Positions 16,129 through 25,374 of a stretch of 64,000 bases of DNA are shown one piece after another. Under the pieces are notes generated by a model, which saw only the letters and a program-made list of their open reading frames with translations, did not search any database and was not told where the DNA came from. The position numbers and the translations under genes were made by a program. Each line of letters starts with the position of its first letter. Positions within the stretch are counted from its first letter, which is position 1. Source of the DNA: Rhodoligotrophos appendicifer (lineage in GTDB: Bacteria > Pseudomonadota > Alphaproteobacteria > Rhizobiales > Im1); contig NZ_VHKL01000011.1 in assembly GCF_007474605.1 (NCBI RefSeq), positions 1 to 64,000 on the forward strand, written 5' to 3'.

Positions 16129-17541
16129 TCACAGCTTCGGTGGGAGCAGTCGTTCGATCTGCCGTGAAAGCCGCAGGACCAGATCATCCCGTCCGGGTGG
16201 TGCAGCGATTTGGACGCCGATGGGGAGACCTTCCAGCGACAGCCCAGCCGGAACGGATGCGGCTGGCTGGCCTGTGGCATTGAAGATGTCAGTGAAGGGA
16301 GCGAACTGGACTCCCTGACTGCACCATTTTTCGTAATCAAAGGCATCAGTCCGTGTGTCGAACTCGCCTATCCGCGGCGCAAGAAGAGCGGTCGTGGGGG
16401 TAAGAACCGCATCGAATGGTGAGAACTCGGCAAGAATTTCGGCGCCGATACGATGCAGGCTGTAGCGCGCCTCGAGATAGTCGACCGCATCCAGCCCGCG
16501 CATGCGTTCTATGGCAAAGGCGGTGATCGCCTCCATCTCATTTGCGTTGGCTTCGCGACCCAGGGCTCTGGATCGTTGGCGCAAGAGAAGGACAATGTCC
16601 GCAAACCAACATTTTTCAGCTGCAAGCCCCAAGCAAGGCTTGTTTGGCAGAGCGATCTCTTCAAGGCGATGACCCGACGCACTCAGCAGTCCCGCAACAT
16701 GCCTGACTGCTTTCGCTATCTCGGCATCGATCCTGGTGCCATCCGGCCTCTCGGTCGCAAATCCAATGCGCAGAGGTCCGGGTGCATCGTCTGTCACTGC
16801 AAGGTAGGACGCGACGACAGGGTTGACTTGATATTGCGCTCCCGGTTCAGGGCCAGCCAGCACGTCGAGAAATGCTGCACTGTCCCTTACCGTCCGTGTC
16901 AACACGTGCTCGCTGTTAAGCCCAGCGGCAAGCTCCGGAAACGCTGGTCCGACGGGCACAAGTCCACGGCTCGGTTTCAGACCAAAGAGGCCGCACAGGG
17001 CGGCGGGAACGCGGATCGAACCCGCATTGTCGTTGCCATGGGCCACCGGGACCATGCCCCCCGCGACCGCTGCCGCCGATCCCCCGCTGGAGCCGCCCGG
17101 CGAGCGGTCAAGGTTCCACGGATTGCGCGTCGGGCCGCGCAGCGTCGGCTCTGTCGTCCAATCGGAAGCAAATTCGGGCGTGCTCGTCTTTCCGATCAGG
17201 ACCACCCCCGCTCGCCGCAGACGGCGGATATACTCGCTGTCAGGCAGCGGCGGGCTATCCTCAAGGAAACGACAAGAGAAAGTGGTCGGCCACCCTTCCA
17301 CAAAGAGATTATTGTCCTTCACGAGGAAGGGAACGCCGGCGAGGGGTGCTGTCCGATCCACCTTCCCAGCCGCCAAGAGGGCCTGATCTTCGTCAAGCAA
17401 GACCACGGCGTTGAGGTCGGGATTGCGGGCCTTGACGGTGGCGATCGCGCAGGCGGCGATGTCGCGCGGATCGCTCTCACCGCTGCGGACGCGCCGTGCG
17501 ATCTCCAAGGCGTCAAGGCGTCTGTAGGTCTCGATATCCAC
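16129..17541 (-). CDS. Amidase (amidase-signature family)
   Basis: The 470-residue cytoplasmic hydrolase has the Ser-cisSer-Lys triad: lysine in PFLVKDNN, cis-serine in SPGGSSGGSAAAVAGG and nucleophile serine in NAGSIRVPAALCGLFGLKPSRG. It would split a carboxamide to acid and ammonia/amine. The gene is last in a minus-strand operon behind a betaine-type ABC transporter (43 bp after the binding protein), so the natural substrate is probably an amide brought in by that transporter. The substrate is not predictable. The ATG at 17541 fits the family start. Confidence 0.9.
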   Translation of the reverse strand: MDIETYRRLDALEIARRVRSGESDPRDIAACAIATVKARNPDLNAVVLLDEDQALLAAGKVDRTAPLAGVPFLVKDNNLFVEGWPTTFSCRFLEDSPPLPDSEYIRRLRRAGVVLIGKTSTPEFASDWTTEPTLRGPTRNPWNLDRSPGGSSGGSAAAVAGGMVPVAHGNDNAGSIRVPAALCGLFGLKPSRGLVPVGPAFPELAAGLNSEHVLTRTVRDSAAFLDVLAGPEPGAQYQVNPVVASYLAVTDDAPGPLRIGFATERPDGTRIDAEIAKAVRHVAGLLSASGHRLEEIALPNKPCLGLAAEKCWFADIVLLLRQRSRALGREANANEMEAITAFAIERMRGLDAVDYLEARYSLHRIGAEILAEFSPFDAVLTPTTALLAPRIGEFDTRTDAFDYEKWCSQGVQFAPFTDIFNATGQPAASVPAGLSLEGLPIGVQIAAPPGRDDLVLRLSRQIERLLPPKL

Positions 17542-17584
17542 CTGGTCGTGTCCGCCTCCGCCCCTTCCCTCGGGACTGCAGATC

Positions 17585-18547
17585 CTATTTCAGCCAGGCA
17601 TCGACTGTAGCGGCGTGGTTTGCCACCCACTCGTCGGCGACCTCCTGCATATCGCGTCCCTTCACATCAACCTCCTCGGTTGCGCGACCAACATCGTCTG
17701 CAGAAAGGGTCAGTGCCTTCAGGATCGATCCCGCATAGGGGGTCTTCGCAATGAACTCCTTGTTCGCCAATTTGCCGATGGTGCCGGACTTGTAGCCACA
17801 GTCCCAAGTTGCTTTAGGATTCGTGCCCCAGGCGGGATCCGTGAAACAGGCATCTTCCGCTTTCGGGAACTCCACCCAGGCCCCATCATACTTCGTCGTC
17901 AGCCAATAAGGCGCATAACCCCAGGCGAGAATAGGCTCCTTTTTTTCCTCAGCACCGGTGATCGCAGCAGCAAGGGCGACAGGCGACCCAGCGGAGATAA
18001 TCTCGATATCAATCCCGAAGGCATCGGCTCGTTTGTCGACGTCCGTCGTCCAGTCTGCAGGAGCGTTGACGAAACGGGCTTTTGGGGCGGTCTCGGCCGT
18101 CGCCAGAGCCTTGATGCAATCGGGCTTCTTCAGCGCCTCATAATCGGGCAAGCCTGGGCACACCGATTCCATATATTTCGGATACCACCAGCCCTCCTGA
18201 ACCACGATCCCCGTGGAGCCGAAATCTGCAACCTTGCCGGAGGAGAGCGCATCCTGCACCGGGGCCGGCGTCGTGCCCCATGCCCCAGTGGTGATGGGGA
18301 AGTCACCGGTCACGACGCCTTGAAAATGAGCGGTATAATCAACCGTCGCGAATTCTACATTGTAGCCAGCCTTCTTCAGTGCAGCGCCATAGACCATGGA
18401 GACGAAGTCGAAATCCGACGAGTTTATGAGAGGAAGCCTGATTGGGTCCTTACTCTCAGCCTGTCCCGCCCAGGCAGACAGAGATGACAGCGCCAAGGCG
18501 CCACTGATCAAAGACGCCGTCAGTCCTTGGCTTACAGAAAATTTCAT
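17585..18547 (-). CDS. Glycine-betaine/proline-type ABC substrate-binding protein
   Basis: The 320-residue periplasmic protein has a clear signal peptide (to about ALSSLSAWAGQA) and an OpuAC domain. Tryptophans and tyrosines typical of quaternary-amine binding occur in WGTTPAP, GWWYPKY and WGYAPYWLTT. The start MKFSVSQ at 18547 is preferred because GGAGGGGAG lies 2-10 bases upstream; the alternative ATG at 18559 has no such site. It is third in the operon, 60 bp after the permease. The ligand could be a betaine or another cationic amine. Confidence 0.9.
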   Translation of the reverse strand: MKFSVSQGLTASLISGALALSSLSAWAGQAESKDPIRLPLINSSDFDFVSMVYGAALKKAGYNVEFATVDYTAHFQGVVTGDFPITTGAWGTTPAPVQDALSSGKVADFGSTGIVVQEGWWYPKYMESVCPGLPDYEALKKPDCIKALATAETAPKARFVNAPADWTTDVDKRADAFGIDIEIISAGSPVALAAAITGAEEKKEPILAWGYAPYWLTTKYDGAWVEFPKAEDACFTDPAWGTNPKATWDCGYKSGTIGKLANKEFIAKTPYAGSILKALTLSADDVGRATEEVDVKGRDMQEVADEWVANHAATVDAWLK

Positions 18548-18607
18548 TCTCCCCTCCATTTTGCTTCTTTCTGGCTTCCTCTCAGAAGAGGCAGCTCCGC
18601 AAGAATG

Positions 18608-20617
18608 TCAAGGCGCCTCGGCGCCCCTTGGTGCCAAGGTTTCAGCATGCGGCGACCGGGCGGCGAGCGCGCCCAACAAGCGGGCGCAGACGATGGTGAG
18701 CGCAACGAGTGAAAGCCCGGCCAGGAGACCCTCTCCCGTATCAATCTTGCCGAGTGCGGTCAGAGTATTCGCCTCCAAGCCGCGGGTGCCAACCATCGCG
18801 GTGACGACAAGCATGCCGAAGGCCATGATCATCGTCTGGTTCAGCCCAAGCAGCAGGTCGCGTCGCGCTATCGGCAGCTGAACCAGGAACAGCCGTTGCC
18901 ACCGGCTACACCCGCTCATTGTCGCCGCCTCCATTATGCTTTTTCCTGTTTGCAACAGGCCCGTCTGCGTGAAGCGGATGGCGGGGGCAATCGCATAAAT
19001 GGCAATAGCCGCCAGGGCTGGCACGTCGCCAATGCCGAGGATCATCATGGCCGGAACAAGATAAACGAAGGTGGGCAGGGTCTGGATCAGATCGACCACA
19101 AGGTTATTCACCATGGCGATGCGCGGGTTCAAGGCGCCGAGCATCCCAAGGGGAAAGCCTATCAGTGCGGCAATCAACGCTCCAAGAGAGGCCAGGTAGA
19201 GCGACGTCATCGCCGGAGACCAGTAGCCGGCAATCACCACGAAGGCGAGGAGCATGCCTAGCTTGGCCGCAAGCCGGACCCCCCCAGCATAAAAGCCAGC
19301 GCATATGGTTGCAGCGACAAACAACGACCATGGAATGGCGTGGAGGGCATCTTTGTAGGGCCGCAGAATGGATATGATCAACCAGTCGCGCAGGCTGCTC
19401 ACTTCGTCGCCAACAGCCGCATTGATGGCAGACACCAGCATATTGAACCAGCTGCTGGTCTTGATGATAAAGTCGGCGGGAAATCGAGTGAGCGCCGGAT
19501 CTATGGCCGTTGCCAGGATTGAGAGCGCGAGCACCCCCAGTATCGCAGTGATCCGCGGATGCCGCCGGTGAAATCCCGACGGCTTCGCGACGACATGGAT
19601 CGTGGGCTTGAGCGCCACTGCCCGGCACAGCCGATCCAGGCTTATTGCCAGGAGCGTAAGGGCAAGCCCGGCCTCGAGAGCCGGCCCCAACCGCAATGAT
19701 TTCAGGGCTGCAAAAAGATCGTTCCCGAGGCCTCCTCCACCGATGACCGCCGCGAAAGCGGCCACGGCGAACGACAGGTTCACAACCTGATTGAGACCGA
19801 CAAGCAGATTAGCGCGCGCTGCAGGAAGGCAGACGATCGTGATCTTCTGCCATGTGGTGCAGCCATTGATCTCTGCGAGCTCAAGGGTGCTGCAGGGCAA
19901 TTTCTGCAAAGCGAGGGTGGTGACCCGGGCCATGGGGGGCATGGCGAAGATGACGGTCGCAATGAGGCCCGACAGCGGACCAAACCCGAACAGGACGACG
20001 ATGGGCAAAAGATAGGAAAAGATCGGCAGGACCTGCAGCAGATCGTAAACGGGTGTGAGGACGCGCCCCATGGCCGGCCTCCGCCACGCCAGCACGCCCA
20101 GGGCGATGCCAAGCACCGCTCCCACCGCCACGGAGGTCGTGACCAGCGCCATGGTCATCATGGCGCTCTCCCACAGACCGAACATCAGCAGATATATCCC
20201 CGTCCCCGCCAGCAAGCTCGCAAGCCGCCATCCACCCGCCCATTGCGCGAGGGTGATCGTGGCCCCTAAAGTCACGAACCAGGACAGCGGTGGCATCATC
20301 CCATCGGCAACGATCCATGTCGGCACCTTGAGCCCGGAGGCGAGAAGTCCCTGGAGAAAAACCATCGGCCACTCGATGACCTTTGCGGCACCGCGCAGCA
20401 AGGTGCCGACCTCCACCCCCCCGATTGTTGCGTCACGCGCGAACCACTTGAATGATTCCGTGATGACCGGGGCGACGGCGGGAACCCATTCCTTTGGCCA
20501 GATCCGTCCCCAGTCGAAGGTGGATGCCAGTATTGCGACCAGAATTACTACAAGGGGCACGACATGACGAAAATTCTGGCGTCCCGGCATGACTATGGAC
20601 CCTGCGTCCATGGTCAT
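18608..20617 (-). CDS. Fused double permease of the betaine-type ABC transporter
   Basis: The 669-residue inner-membrane protein contains two ProW-like permease domains in tandem, about residues 135-345 and 425-650. Each carries the EAA-type loop: CSTLELAEINGCTTWQKI in the first and SIMEAATMSGCSRWQRL in the second. Most relatives use a single-domain permease as a dimer, so here the dimer is covalent. The ATG at 20617 overlaps the upstream ATPase stop (ATGA). It partners with the ATPase and binding protein of the same operon. Confidence 0.9.
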   Translation of the reverse strand: MTMDAGSIVMPGRQNFRHVVPLVVILVAILASTFDWGRIWPKEWVPAVAPVITESFKWFARDATIGGVEVGTLLRGAAKVIEWPMVFLQGLLASGLKVPTWIVADGMMPPLSWFVTLGATITLAQWAGGWRLASLLAGTGIYLLMFGLWESAMMTMALVTTSVAVGAVLGIALGVLAWRRPAMGRVLTPVYDLLQVLPIFSYLLPIVVLFGFGPLSGLIATVIFAMPPMARVTTLALQKLPCSTLELAEINGCTTWQKITIVCLPAARANLLVGLNQVVNLSFAVAAFAAVIGGGGLGNDLFAALKSLRLGPALEAGLALTLLAISLDRLCRAVALKPTIHVVAKPSGFHRRHPRITAILGVLALSILATAIDPALTRFPADFIIKTSSWFNMLVSAINAAVGDEVSSLRDWLIISILRPYKDALHAIPWSLFVAATICAGFYAGGVRLAAKLGMLLAFVVIAGYWSPAMTSLYLASLGALIAALIGFPLGMLGALNPRIAMVNNLVVDLIQTLPTFVYLVPAMMILGIGDVPALAAIAIYAIAPAIRFTQTGLLQTGKSIMEAATMSGCSRWQRLFLVQLPIARRDLLLGLNQTMIMAFGMLVVTAMVGTRGLEANTLTALGKIDTGEGLLAGLSLVALTIVCARLLGALAARSPHAETLAPRGAEAP

Positions 20618-21642
20618 GGTCTCTTGTGCCGCTCAGCCAGGATATCGATCACAGTGCCCGGCTTGAGTTCCCCGAGAACTCGTCCCGCGTCGTCCGCGAC
20701 GGCCAGCGGGTGCCCGGCATCGAGCACAGGGATGGCGACATCTCGGATCCGCGCGGACGGGTGCAGAATTTCACCGTCGGTGTCATCACTTGCCGCTGTC
20801 ATCGCCGTGCGTACTGTCATGACGTCGGCCAGGGCGACCTTGCTCGTAAACCGCGCCACATAATCATCGACAGGATTGAGCACGAGATCTTCCGGAGTGG
20901 CAACCTGCACCACTTCGCCGTCTCTCATGATCGCAATGCGGCTGGCCAGACGAATGGCCTCGTCGAAGTCGTGGGTGATGAACACGATCGTCTTGTGAAG
21001 GATCGATTGAAGGCGGAGAAGCTCGTCCTGCATGTCCTGACGGATGAGTGGATCCAGGGCTGAGAATGGTTCGTCCAGAAACCAGACTTGCGGATCAGTG
21101 GTGAGGCTGCGCGCGATGCCAACGCGCTGCTGCTGACCGCCCGACAATTCATGGGGATAATAACTCTCCCGGTCTCCCAGGCCGACAAGGGTCACCATCT
21201 CGCGCGCCCGATCCTCGCGCTGTCGCCGCGCATGGCCGCGCACCCGCAGTGGAAAAGCGACATTCTCCAGCACGGTGAGATGGGGCAGCAGTGCAAAATC
21301 CTGGAAAACCATCGAAATTTTTTCACGACGAAGATTTCGCAATTCAGCAATGCCTGCCTTCGTGATGTTGGTGCCGAGGAGGTCGATAGCGCCGCGGGTT
21401 GGAGGGACAAGTCCGGTCATGCAGCGAACCAATGTCGACTTTCCGGAGCCCGACAGGCCCATGATGCAGAAAATCTCACCTTGCGAAACCGACAGTGATA
21501 CATCGCGTACCGCTGCTGCGAGAGTAAGGGTGTCTGTTTCCGCAGCCTTGGAAAGCATCTCCGCTCCGGGGCCGAAAACCTTCCAAACACGGTCGCAGGT
21601 CAGCAGGGGACTCTGCGCCGCGGTCGGTTTGGTGTCTCTCAT
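20614..21642 (-). CDS. Glycine-betaine/proline-type ABC ATPase
   Basis: The 342-residue ProV-like ATPase has Walker A GLSGSGKST (about 62-70), the Q-loop VFQDFALLPHLTV, signature LSGGQQQR, Walker B VWFLDEP and switch histidine in FITHDFDEA. A C-terminal region of about 90 residues resembles a degenerate CBS pair, used in the family for osmotic regulation. It is first in the operon ATPase - permease - binding protein - amidase. The 289-bp region upstream (21643-21931) is the expected promoter, but no operator was recognised. Confidence 0.92.
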   Translation of the reverse strand: MRDTKPTAAQSPLLTCDRVWKVFGPGAEMLSKAAETDTLTLAAAVRDVSLSVSQGEIFCIMGLSGSGKSTLVRCMTGLVPPTRGAIDLLGTNITKAGIAELRNLRREKISMVFQDFALLPHLTVLENVAFPLRVRGHARRQREDRAREMVTLVGLGDRESYYPHELSGGQQQRVGIARSLTTDPQVWFLDEPFSALDPLIRQDMQDELLRLQSILHKTIVFITHDFDEAIRLASRIAIMRDGEVVQVATPEDLVLNPVDDYVARFTSKVALADVMTVRTAMTAASDDTDGEILHPSARIRDVAIPVLDAGHPLAVADDAGRVLGELKPGTVIDILAERHKRP

Positions 21643-21931
21643 TCAGCTCAACCTCTGTTTTTGCTCGTCACAAAGATGCCCAAGATGATTGGCGCTTCTT
21701 TGCGTGCCGACCTTCGGCGCTGAGACGCGCACCTTAAAGAGCACGGAGTGAGAAACAGCGAAAGTGGGGTGTGTCAGCCATACCAATCGCTCATATCACT
21801 TAAGGTCGCCCCTTCAACTCTGAACGGCGAGATACAGCTTGCGGGAGCACGCGGTCGCCAGGGGGGCAGAGGGAGGTCAGCTCAGGGTGTTCGAAGTGGC
21901 CTGCAGGCGACATCGCATGACGGTGAGAACC

Positions 21932-22531
21932 TCATCTCAAGGCGAACCTGGCTTCGAGGGCGCTGATTTGGAGGTTCGTCAGCTGCTGAATTCGAAGGCC
22001 CTTCGTCAATATTGAAAGCTTGGCGGTCTCCTCCAGCTCTTCTGATGCAAATACCGCCTCGTCCAGTGTCCGGCCGCATACCACAGAGCCGTGATTGGCG
22101 AGGAGCAGAGCGGCATGGGTGGGCGCTCTCGCCCGAACAAGCGGTTCTATTTCGGACGACCCCGGCATCGTGTAGGGGAGCAGGGGAACACGACCGACGC
22201 GCATGACCATGTAGGGGGTGATGGGCTGAATGGCGTTCTCCGGATCGATGTCGGCAAGGCACGATATGGCCGTCGCGTATGTCGAATGAAGATGGACTAC
22301 CGCCCGGGTATCAGGGCGGCCCCGGTAGAAACCGCGATGAAGCGGCAGTTCCTTTGTCGGGGGAGCGCCTGCGATGTGGTTCCAGTCGACGTCGAGTTTG
22401 GAGAGTTCCGGCGCTTCCAAAAGGCCCAGGCAGGCATTGGTCGGGGTTACGAGGAAACCGTCCTCCAGGCGTACGGAGATATTTCCGGAGGATCCAACAG
22501 TAAAACCGCGGCCGAATAGTAGGCGGCCCAT
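21932..22531 (-). CDS. otnC: 3-oxo-tetronate 4-phosphate decarboxylase (class II aldolase), N-terminal frameshift
   Basis: The class II aldolase/adducin-type enzyme would decarboxylate 3-oxo-tetronate 4-phosphate to dihydroxyacetone phosphate. Zinc ligands are visible in VVHLHSTY and LLANHGSVV, with GSSGNISVRL near the start. The in-frame ATG at 22531 gives 199 residues beginning at MGRLLFGRG. An ATG at 22566, overlapping the otnK stop as ATGA, opens MNETELRERICL, the expected family N-terminus, but reaches this frame only if one base is added near 22531. It is either a true frameshift mutation with internal re-initiation or a sequencing error. Confidence 0.82.
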   Translation of the reverse strand: MGRLLFGRGFTVGSSGNISVRLEDGFLVTPTNACLGLLEAPELSKLDVDWNHIAGAPPTKELPLHRGFYRGRPDTRAVVHLHSTYATAISCLADIDPENAIQPITPYMVMRVGRVPLLPYTMPGSSEIEPLVRARAPTHAALLLANHGSVVCGRTLDEAVFASEELEETAKLSILTKGLRIQQLTNLQISALEARFALR

Positions 22532-22562
22532 AGGCAGATCCGTTCGCGAAGTTCGGTTTCGT

Positions 22563-23822
22563 TCATGGTGCTGCCAGGGCTCGCAGTGCTTTGGCGTAGA
22601 AATCCGGGGCTCCGAAATTGCCGCTCTTCAGAGCCAGACGGATATCCCGGGCCCCGGCTTTCGCGGCCAAGGCGGGGATGCCGGGATCGATCTCGGGGCC
22701 GATCTCCAATGACCGCAGACCAAGGGCCGTGACGACGGCGCCGGACGTCTCGCCGCCGCCGATGGCCAGACGTTCGACGCCATTGGCAACGAGTTCCACG
22801 GCAAGCGTGCCGAAGAACTCCTCGATCCTCGCGGCCAACGCTTCTCGGCCATAGCGAGCCTGGGCCTCTGCCACAGTTTGCGGATCGGCAGTCGAATAGA
22901 CGATGGGGGCTGCCGCCTGATGGGAACGAACGAAGTGCAGGGCATCGGCCACCGTGAGCGTCGCCCCCATCAAGGTTGTCGGCTCGACGGCCAGTCCCGG
23001 ATGATCTTCGAGGTGGCGGGCGAGCTGGGCGCGGGAGGCTGGCGAGCAGGAGCCGGAGAGGGCGATTCCGGGCCCTGCCAGGCCAGAAAAGCTCCGACGC
23101 CCGGCACCGAGCCTGGCTTCCTTTCGAAAGTTATCCGGGATGCCGACAGCGATTCCGGAGCCGCCGGTGACCAGCCTGTGGCCGGCGATGGCGGCCCCAA
23201 TGGCGCGCAGGTCAGCGGGGGTGATCGCATCGACGACGACGAGGCGGCGGCCGGAGGCGGACTCCTGGGCCAGGGCCGCATCGATGGCTGCGGACCCGCG
23301 GCGCACAATTTCATAGGGAACGAGGCCAATCTCGCCTCTGGTCTGGCGGCGGAGCCAGCGGCGGATATCCGGGTCCGTCATGGGATTCAGCGGATGATGT
23401 TCCATGCCCGACTGGTCCAGCAGCCGGTCGCCGATGAAGAGGTGACCCTGGTAAAGGGTGCGGCCCGTCTCGGGAAAGACAGGGCAGACCACGGCGATTT
23501 CGGCGCCGAGCGCGTCAGCGAGCGCCTCGGCCACCGGGCCGATGTTTCCCTCGGGCGTGGAATCGAAGGTCGAGCAGTATTTGAACAGAATTTGGGTGCA
23601 GCCCTGGCGCTGTAGCCAGTGCAGCGCCGCCAGGGATTGCTCGACGGCGGCAGACGGGGCAATCGACCTCGTCTTAAGGGCGACCACGCCAGCCTCGCAG
23701 CCAATCGCGGCCTCGTCCGACGGGATGCCGACGAACTGGGTGGTCGCCATGCCACCCTTGGCCAGAGTGTTCGCCAGGTCGCTCGCGCCGGTAAAATCAT
23801 CCGCTATACAACCGAGAAGCAT
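22563..23822 (-). CDS. otnK: 3-oxo-tetronate kinase / four-carbon acid sugar kinase
   Basis: The 419-residue protein of the former DUF1537 family phosphorylates four-carbon acid sugars such as 3-oxo-tetronate. Family markers are IADDFTGASDLANTLAKGGM at the N-terminus, LFKYCSTFDSTPEGNIGPVAEAL, the ATP-site block IALSGSCSPASRAQL and the C-terminal GGGETSGAVVTALG. The next gene encodes the matching decarboxylase, a pairing known from tetronate and threonate catabolism. It lies 19 bp after the aldehyde dehydrogenase in a six-gene operon. Confidence 0.93.
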   Translation of the reverse strand: MLLGCIADDFTGASDLANTLAKGGMATTQFVGIPSDEAAIGCEAGVVALKTRSIAPSAAVEQSLAALHWLQRQGCTQILFKYCSTFDSTPEGNIGPVAEALADALGAEIAVVCPVFPETGRTLYQGHLFIGDRLLDQSGMEHHPLNPMTDPDIRRWLRRQTRGEIGLVPYEIVRRGSAAIDAALAQESASGRRLVVVDAITPADLRAIGAAIAGHRLVTGGSGIAVGIPDNFRKEARLGAGRRSFSGLAGPGIALSGSCSPASRAQLARHLEDHPGLAVEPTTLMGATLTVADALHFVRSHQAAAPIVYSTADPQTVAEAQARYGREALAARIEEFFGTLAVELVANGVERLAIGGGETSGAVVTALGLRSLEIGPEIDPGIPALAAKAGARDIRLALKSGNFGAPDFYAKALRALAAP

Positions 23823-23841
23823 TGGGTCGCCGCCTCACAGG

Positions 23842-25338
23842 TCAGGACAGGGAAAACCAAAGTGTCTTCGTCTGCAGATACTGATCCATGGCTTCCAGAC
23901 CTTTATCCCGCGCGAGAGACCCCGACCTCTTATAGCCGCCAAAGGGCGTCTTCACATCGCCTTCGCTGAAGCCGTTGATGGAGATGGTCCCGCAGGGAAG
24001 CAGACGGCCGAGCCTGAAGGCCTTGTCGATGCTCTTGGTGAAGACCGTCGCATGCAGGCCGTAGTCTGTATCGAGGGCGAGTTCGAGCGCCTCCTCAAAG
24101 CTCGCGACTTCCATCACCCCCAGAACTGGACCAAAGATTTCCTCCTGGGCAATGCGCATGTTGCCTTGAACACCCTCGAAGACGGCAGGATTGATGAAAA
24201 AGCCCCGGTCGTGGCCTTCTGAGTGGCCTCCATGCAGGAGACTGGCGCCTTCACCACGGCCGATTTCGATGTAGTTGCGGACACGCTCGAAATGCTCCTG
24301 GGTGACCATCGCGCCAATGGCTGTGTCAGGATCGAGGGGATTGCCCACCACCATCGTCTTCGTCTTCGCAATAACCTTATGAAGGAACTCATCCTTCAGT
24401 TTGCGATGGACGATCTGGCGCATATTCGCAGAGCAGTTCTGGCCGCCGTTCCAGAAGGCTGCATTCACTGCACTCTCGACAAGATTGTCGGTGATGTCGG
24501 CATCCTCGAGGATGATGAAAGGGCTCTTGCCGCCCATCTCCAGGCCGATTGGCTTGAGATTGCTTTCGGAGGAATATTTCAGAAAGTGGCGCCCTACTTC
24601 GGTCGATCCGGTGAAGGAGACAATGTCGATGTCGGAATGGCGACCGATGGCCTGGCCTGTGGTCTCCCCTAGGCCTGGCAACACGCTTAACACGCCGGGC
24701 GGTACGCCGGCCTCCGTCGCCAGGGCGGCGAGGCGCAGCGCCGTCAAGGGCGTCTGCTCTGCGGGTTTCACGATTGCCGAGCAGCCAGAGGCGAGTGCGG
24801 GTGCGAGCTTCCAAGCGCACATCAGGAGCGGGAAATTCCAGGGGAGGACCAGTCCCACAACGCCGGCTGGCTCCTTCACGATGAAGGATGCCACGGTTTC
24901 ACCGGTGGGAACGACCTTGCCGAAAACCTTGTCGATGGCCTCGGCATACCATTGAAAAAAGGTCGGCACTTCGTTGCCGATCTCATGCAGACAATCCTTG
25001 ATCGTTTTTCCGCTGTCCACGGATTCAAGGACAGCCAGCTCCTCTTTATTCTCGCGGACCAAGGCAGCGAGCTTCAGCAGCACTTCCTTGCGAAATTCGG
25101 GAGCCGAACGCGACCACGTGCCCGCCTTGAACACGGCGCGGGCAGATGCAACGGCCCGGTCAACGTCCTGGATACTGCAGTCGCGTACAGTTCCCAGGAT
25201 TTCGCCGGTGGCGGGATTGACGTTCTCGAACACGTCGCTGCCCCCTGACGTGTAATCACCATCGATGAAGGCCTGGGAGTGAAAGGTCAGGGATGAGGCT
25301 ATGCGTCGATAGTGATCATGCGAACTCAAGGATGACAT
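23842..25338 (-). CDS. NAD(P)-dependent aldehyde dehydrogenase
   Basis: This 498-residue ALDH-superfamily enzyme carries the catalytic cysteine in NGGQNCSAN, the general base in GLEMGGKSP, PWNFPL and the Rossmann motif FTGSTEVG. It resembles gamma-glutamyl-aminobutyraldehyde and related semialdehyde dehydrogenases, but specificity is open. It lies 36 bp downstream of the ABC ATPase in the operon that also holds an aldolase and tetronate enzymes, so an aldehyde released by the HpcH-type aldolase is a plausible substrate. Confidence 0.92.
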   Translation of the reverse strand: MSSLSSHDHYRRIASSLTFHSQAFIDGDYTSGGSDVFENVNPATGEILGTVRDCSIQDVDRAVASARAVFKAGTWSRSAPEFRKEVLLKLAALVRENKEELAVLESVDSGKTIKDCLHEIGNEVPTFFQWYAEAIDKVFGKVVPTGETVASFIVKEPAGVVGLVLPWNFPLLMCAWKLAPALASGCSAIVKPAEQTPLTALRLAALATEAGVPPGVLSVLPGLGETTGQAIGRHSDIDIVSFTGSTEVGRHFLKYSSESNLKPIGLEMGGKSPFIILEDADITDNLVESAVNAAFWNGGQNCSANMRQIVHRKLKDEFLHKVIAKTKTMVVGNPLDPDTAIGAMVTQEHFERVRNYIEIGRGEGASLLHGGHSEGHDRGFFINPAVFEGVQGNMRIAQEEIFGPVLGVMEVASFEEALELALDTDYGLHATVFTKSIDKAFRLGRLLPCGTISINGFSEGDVKTPFGGYKRSGSLARDKGLEAMDQYLQTKTLWFSLS

Positions 25339-25374
25339 TGGCTTTCCTCAGTTTGGCTCGTTCCCGCGTTTCGG

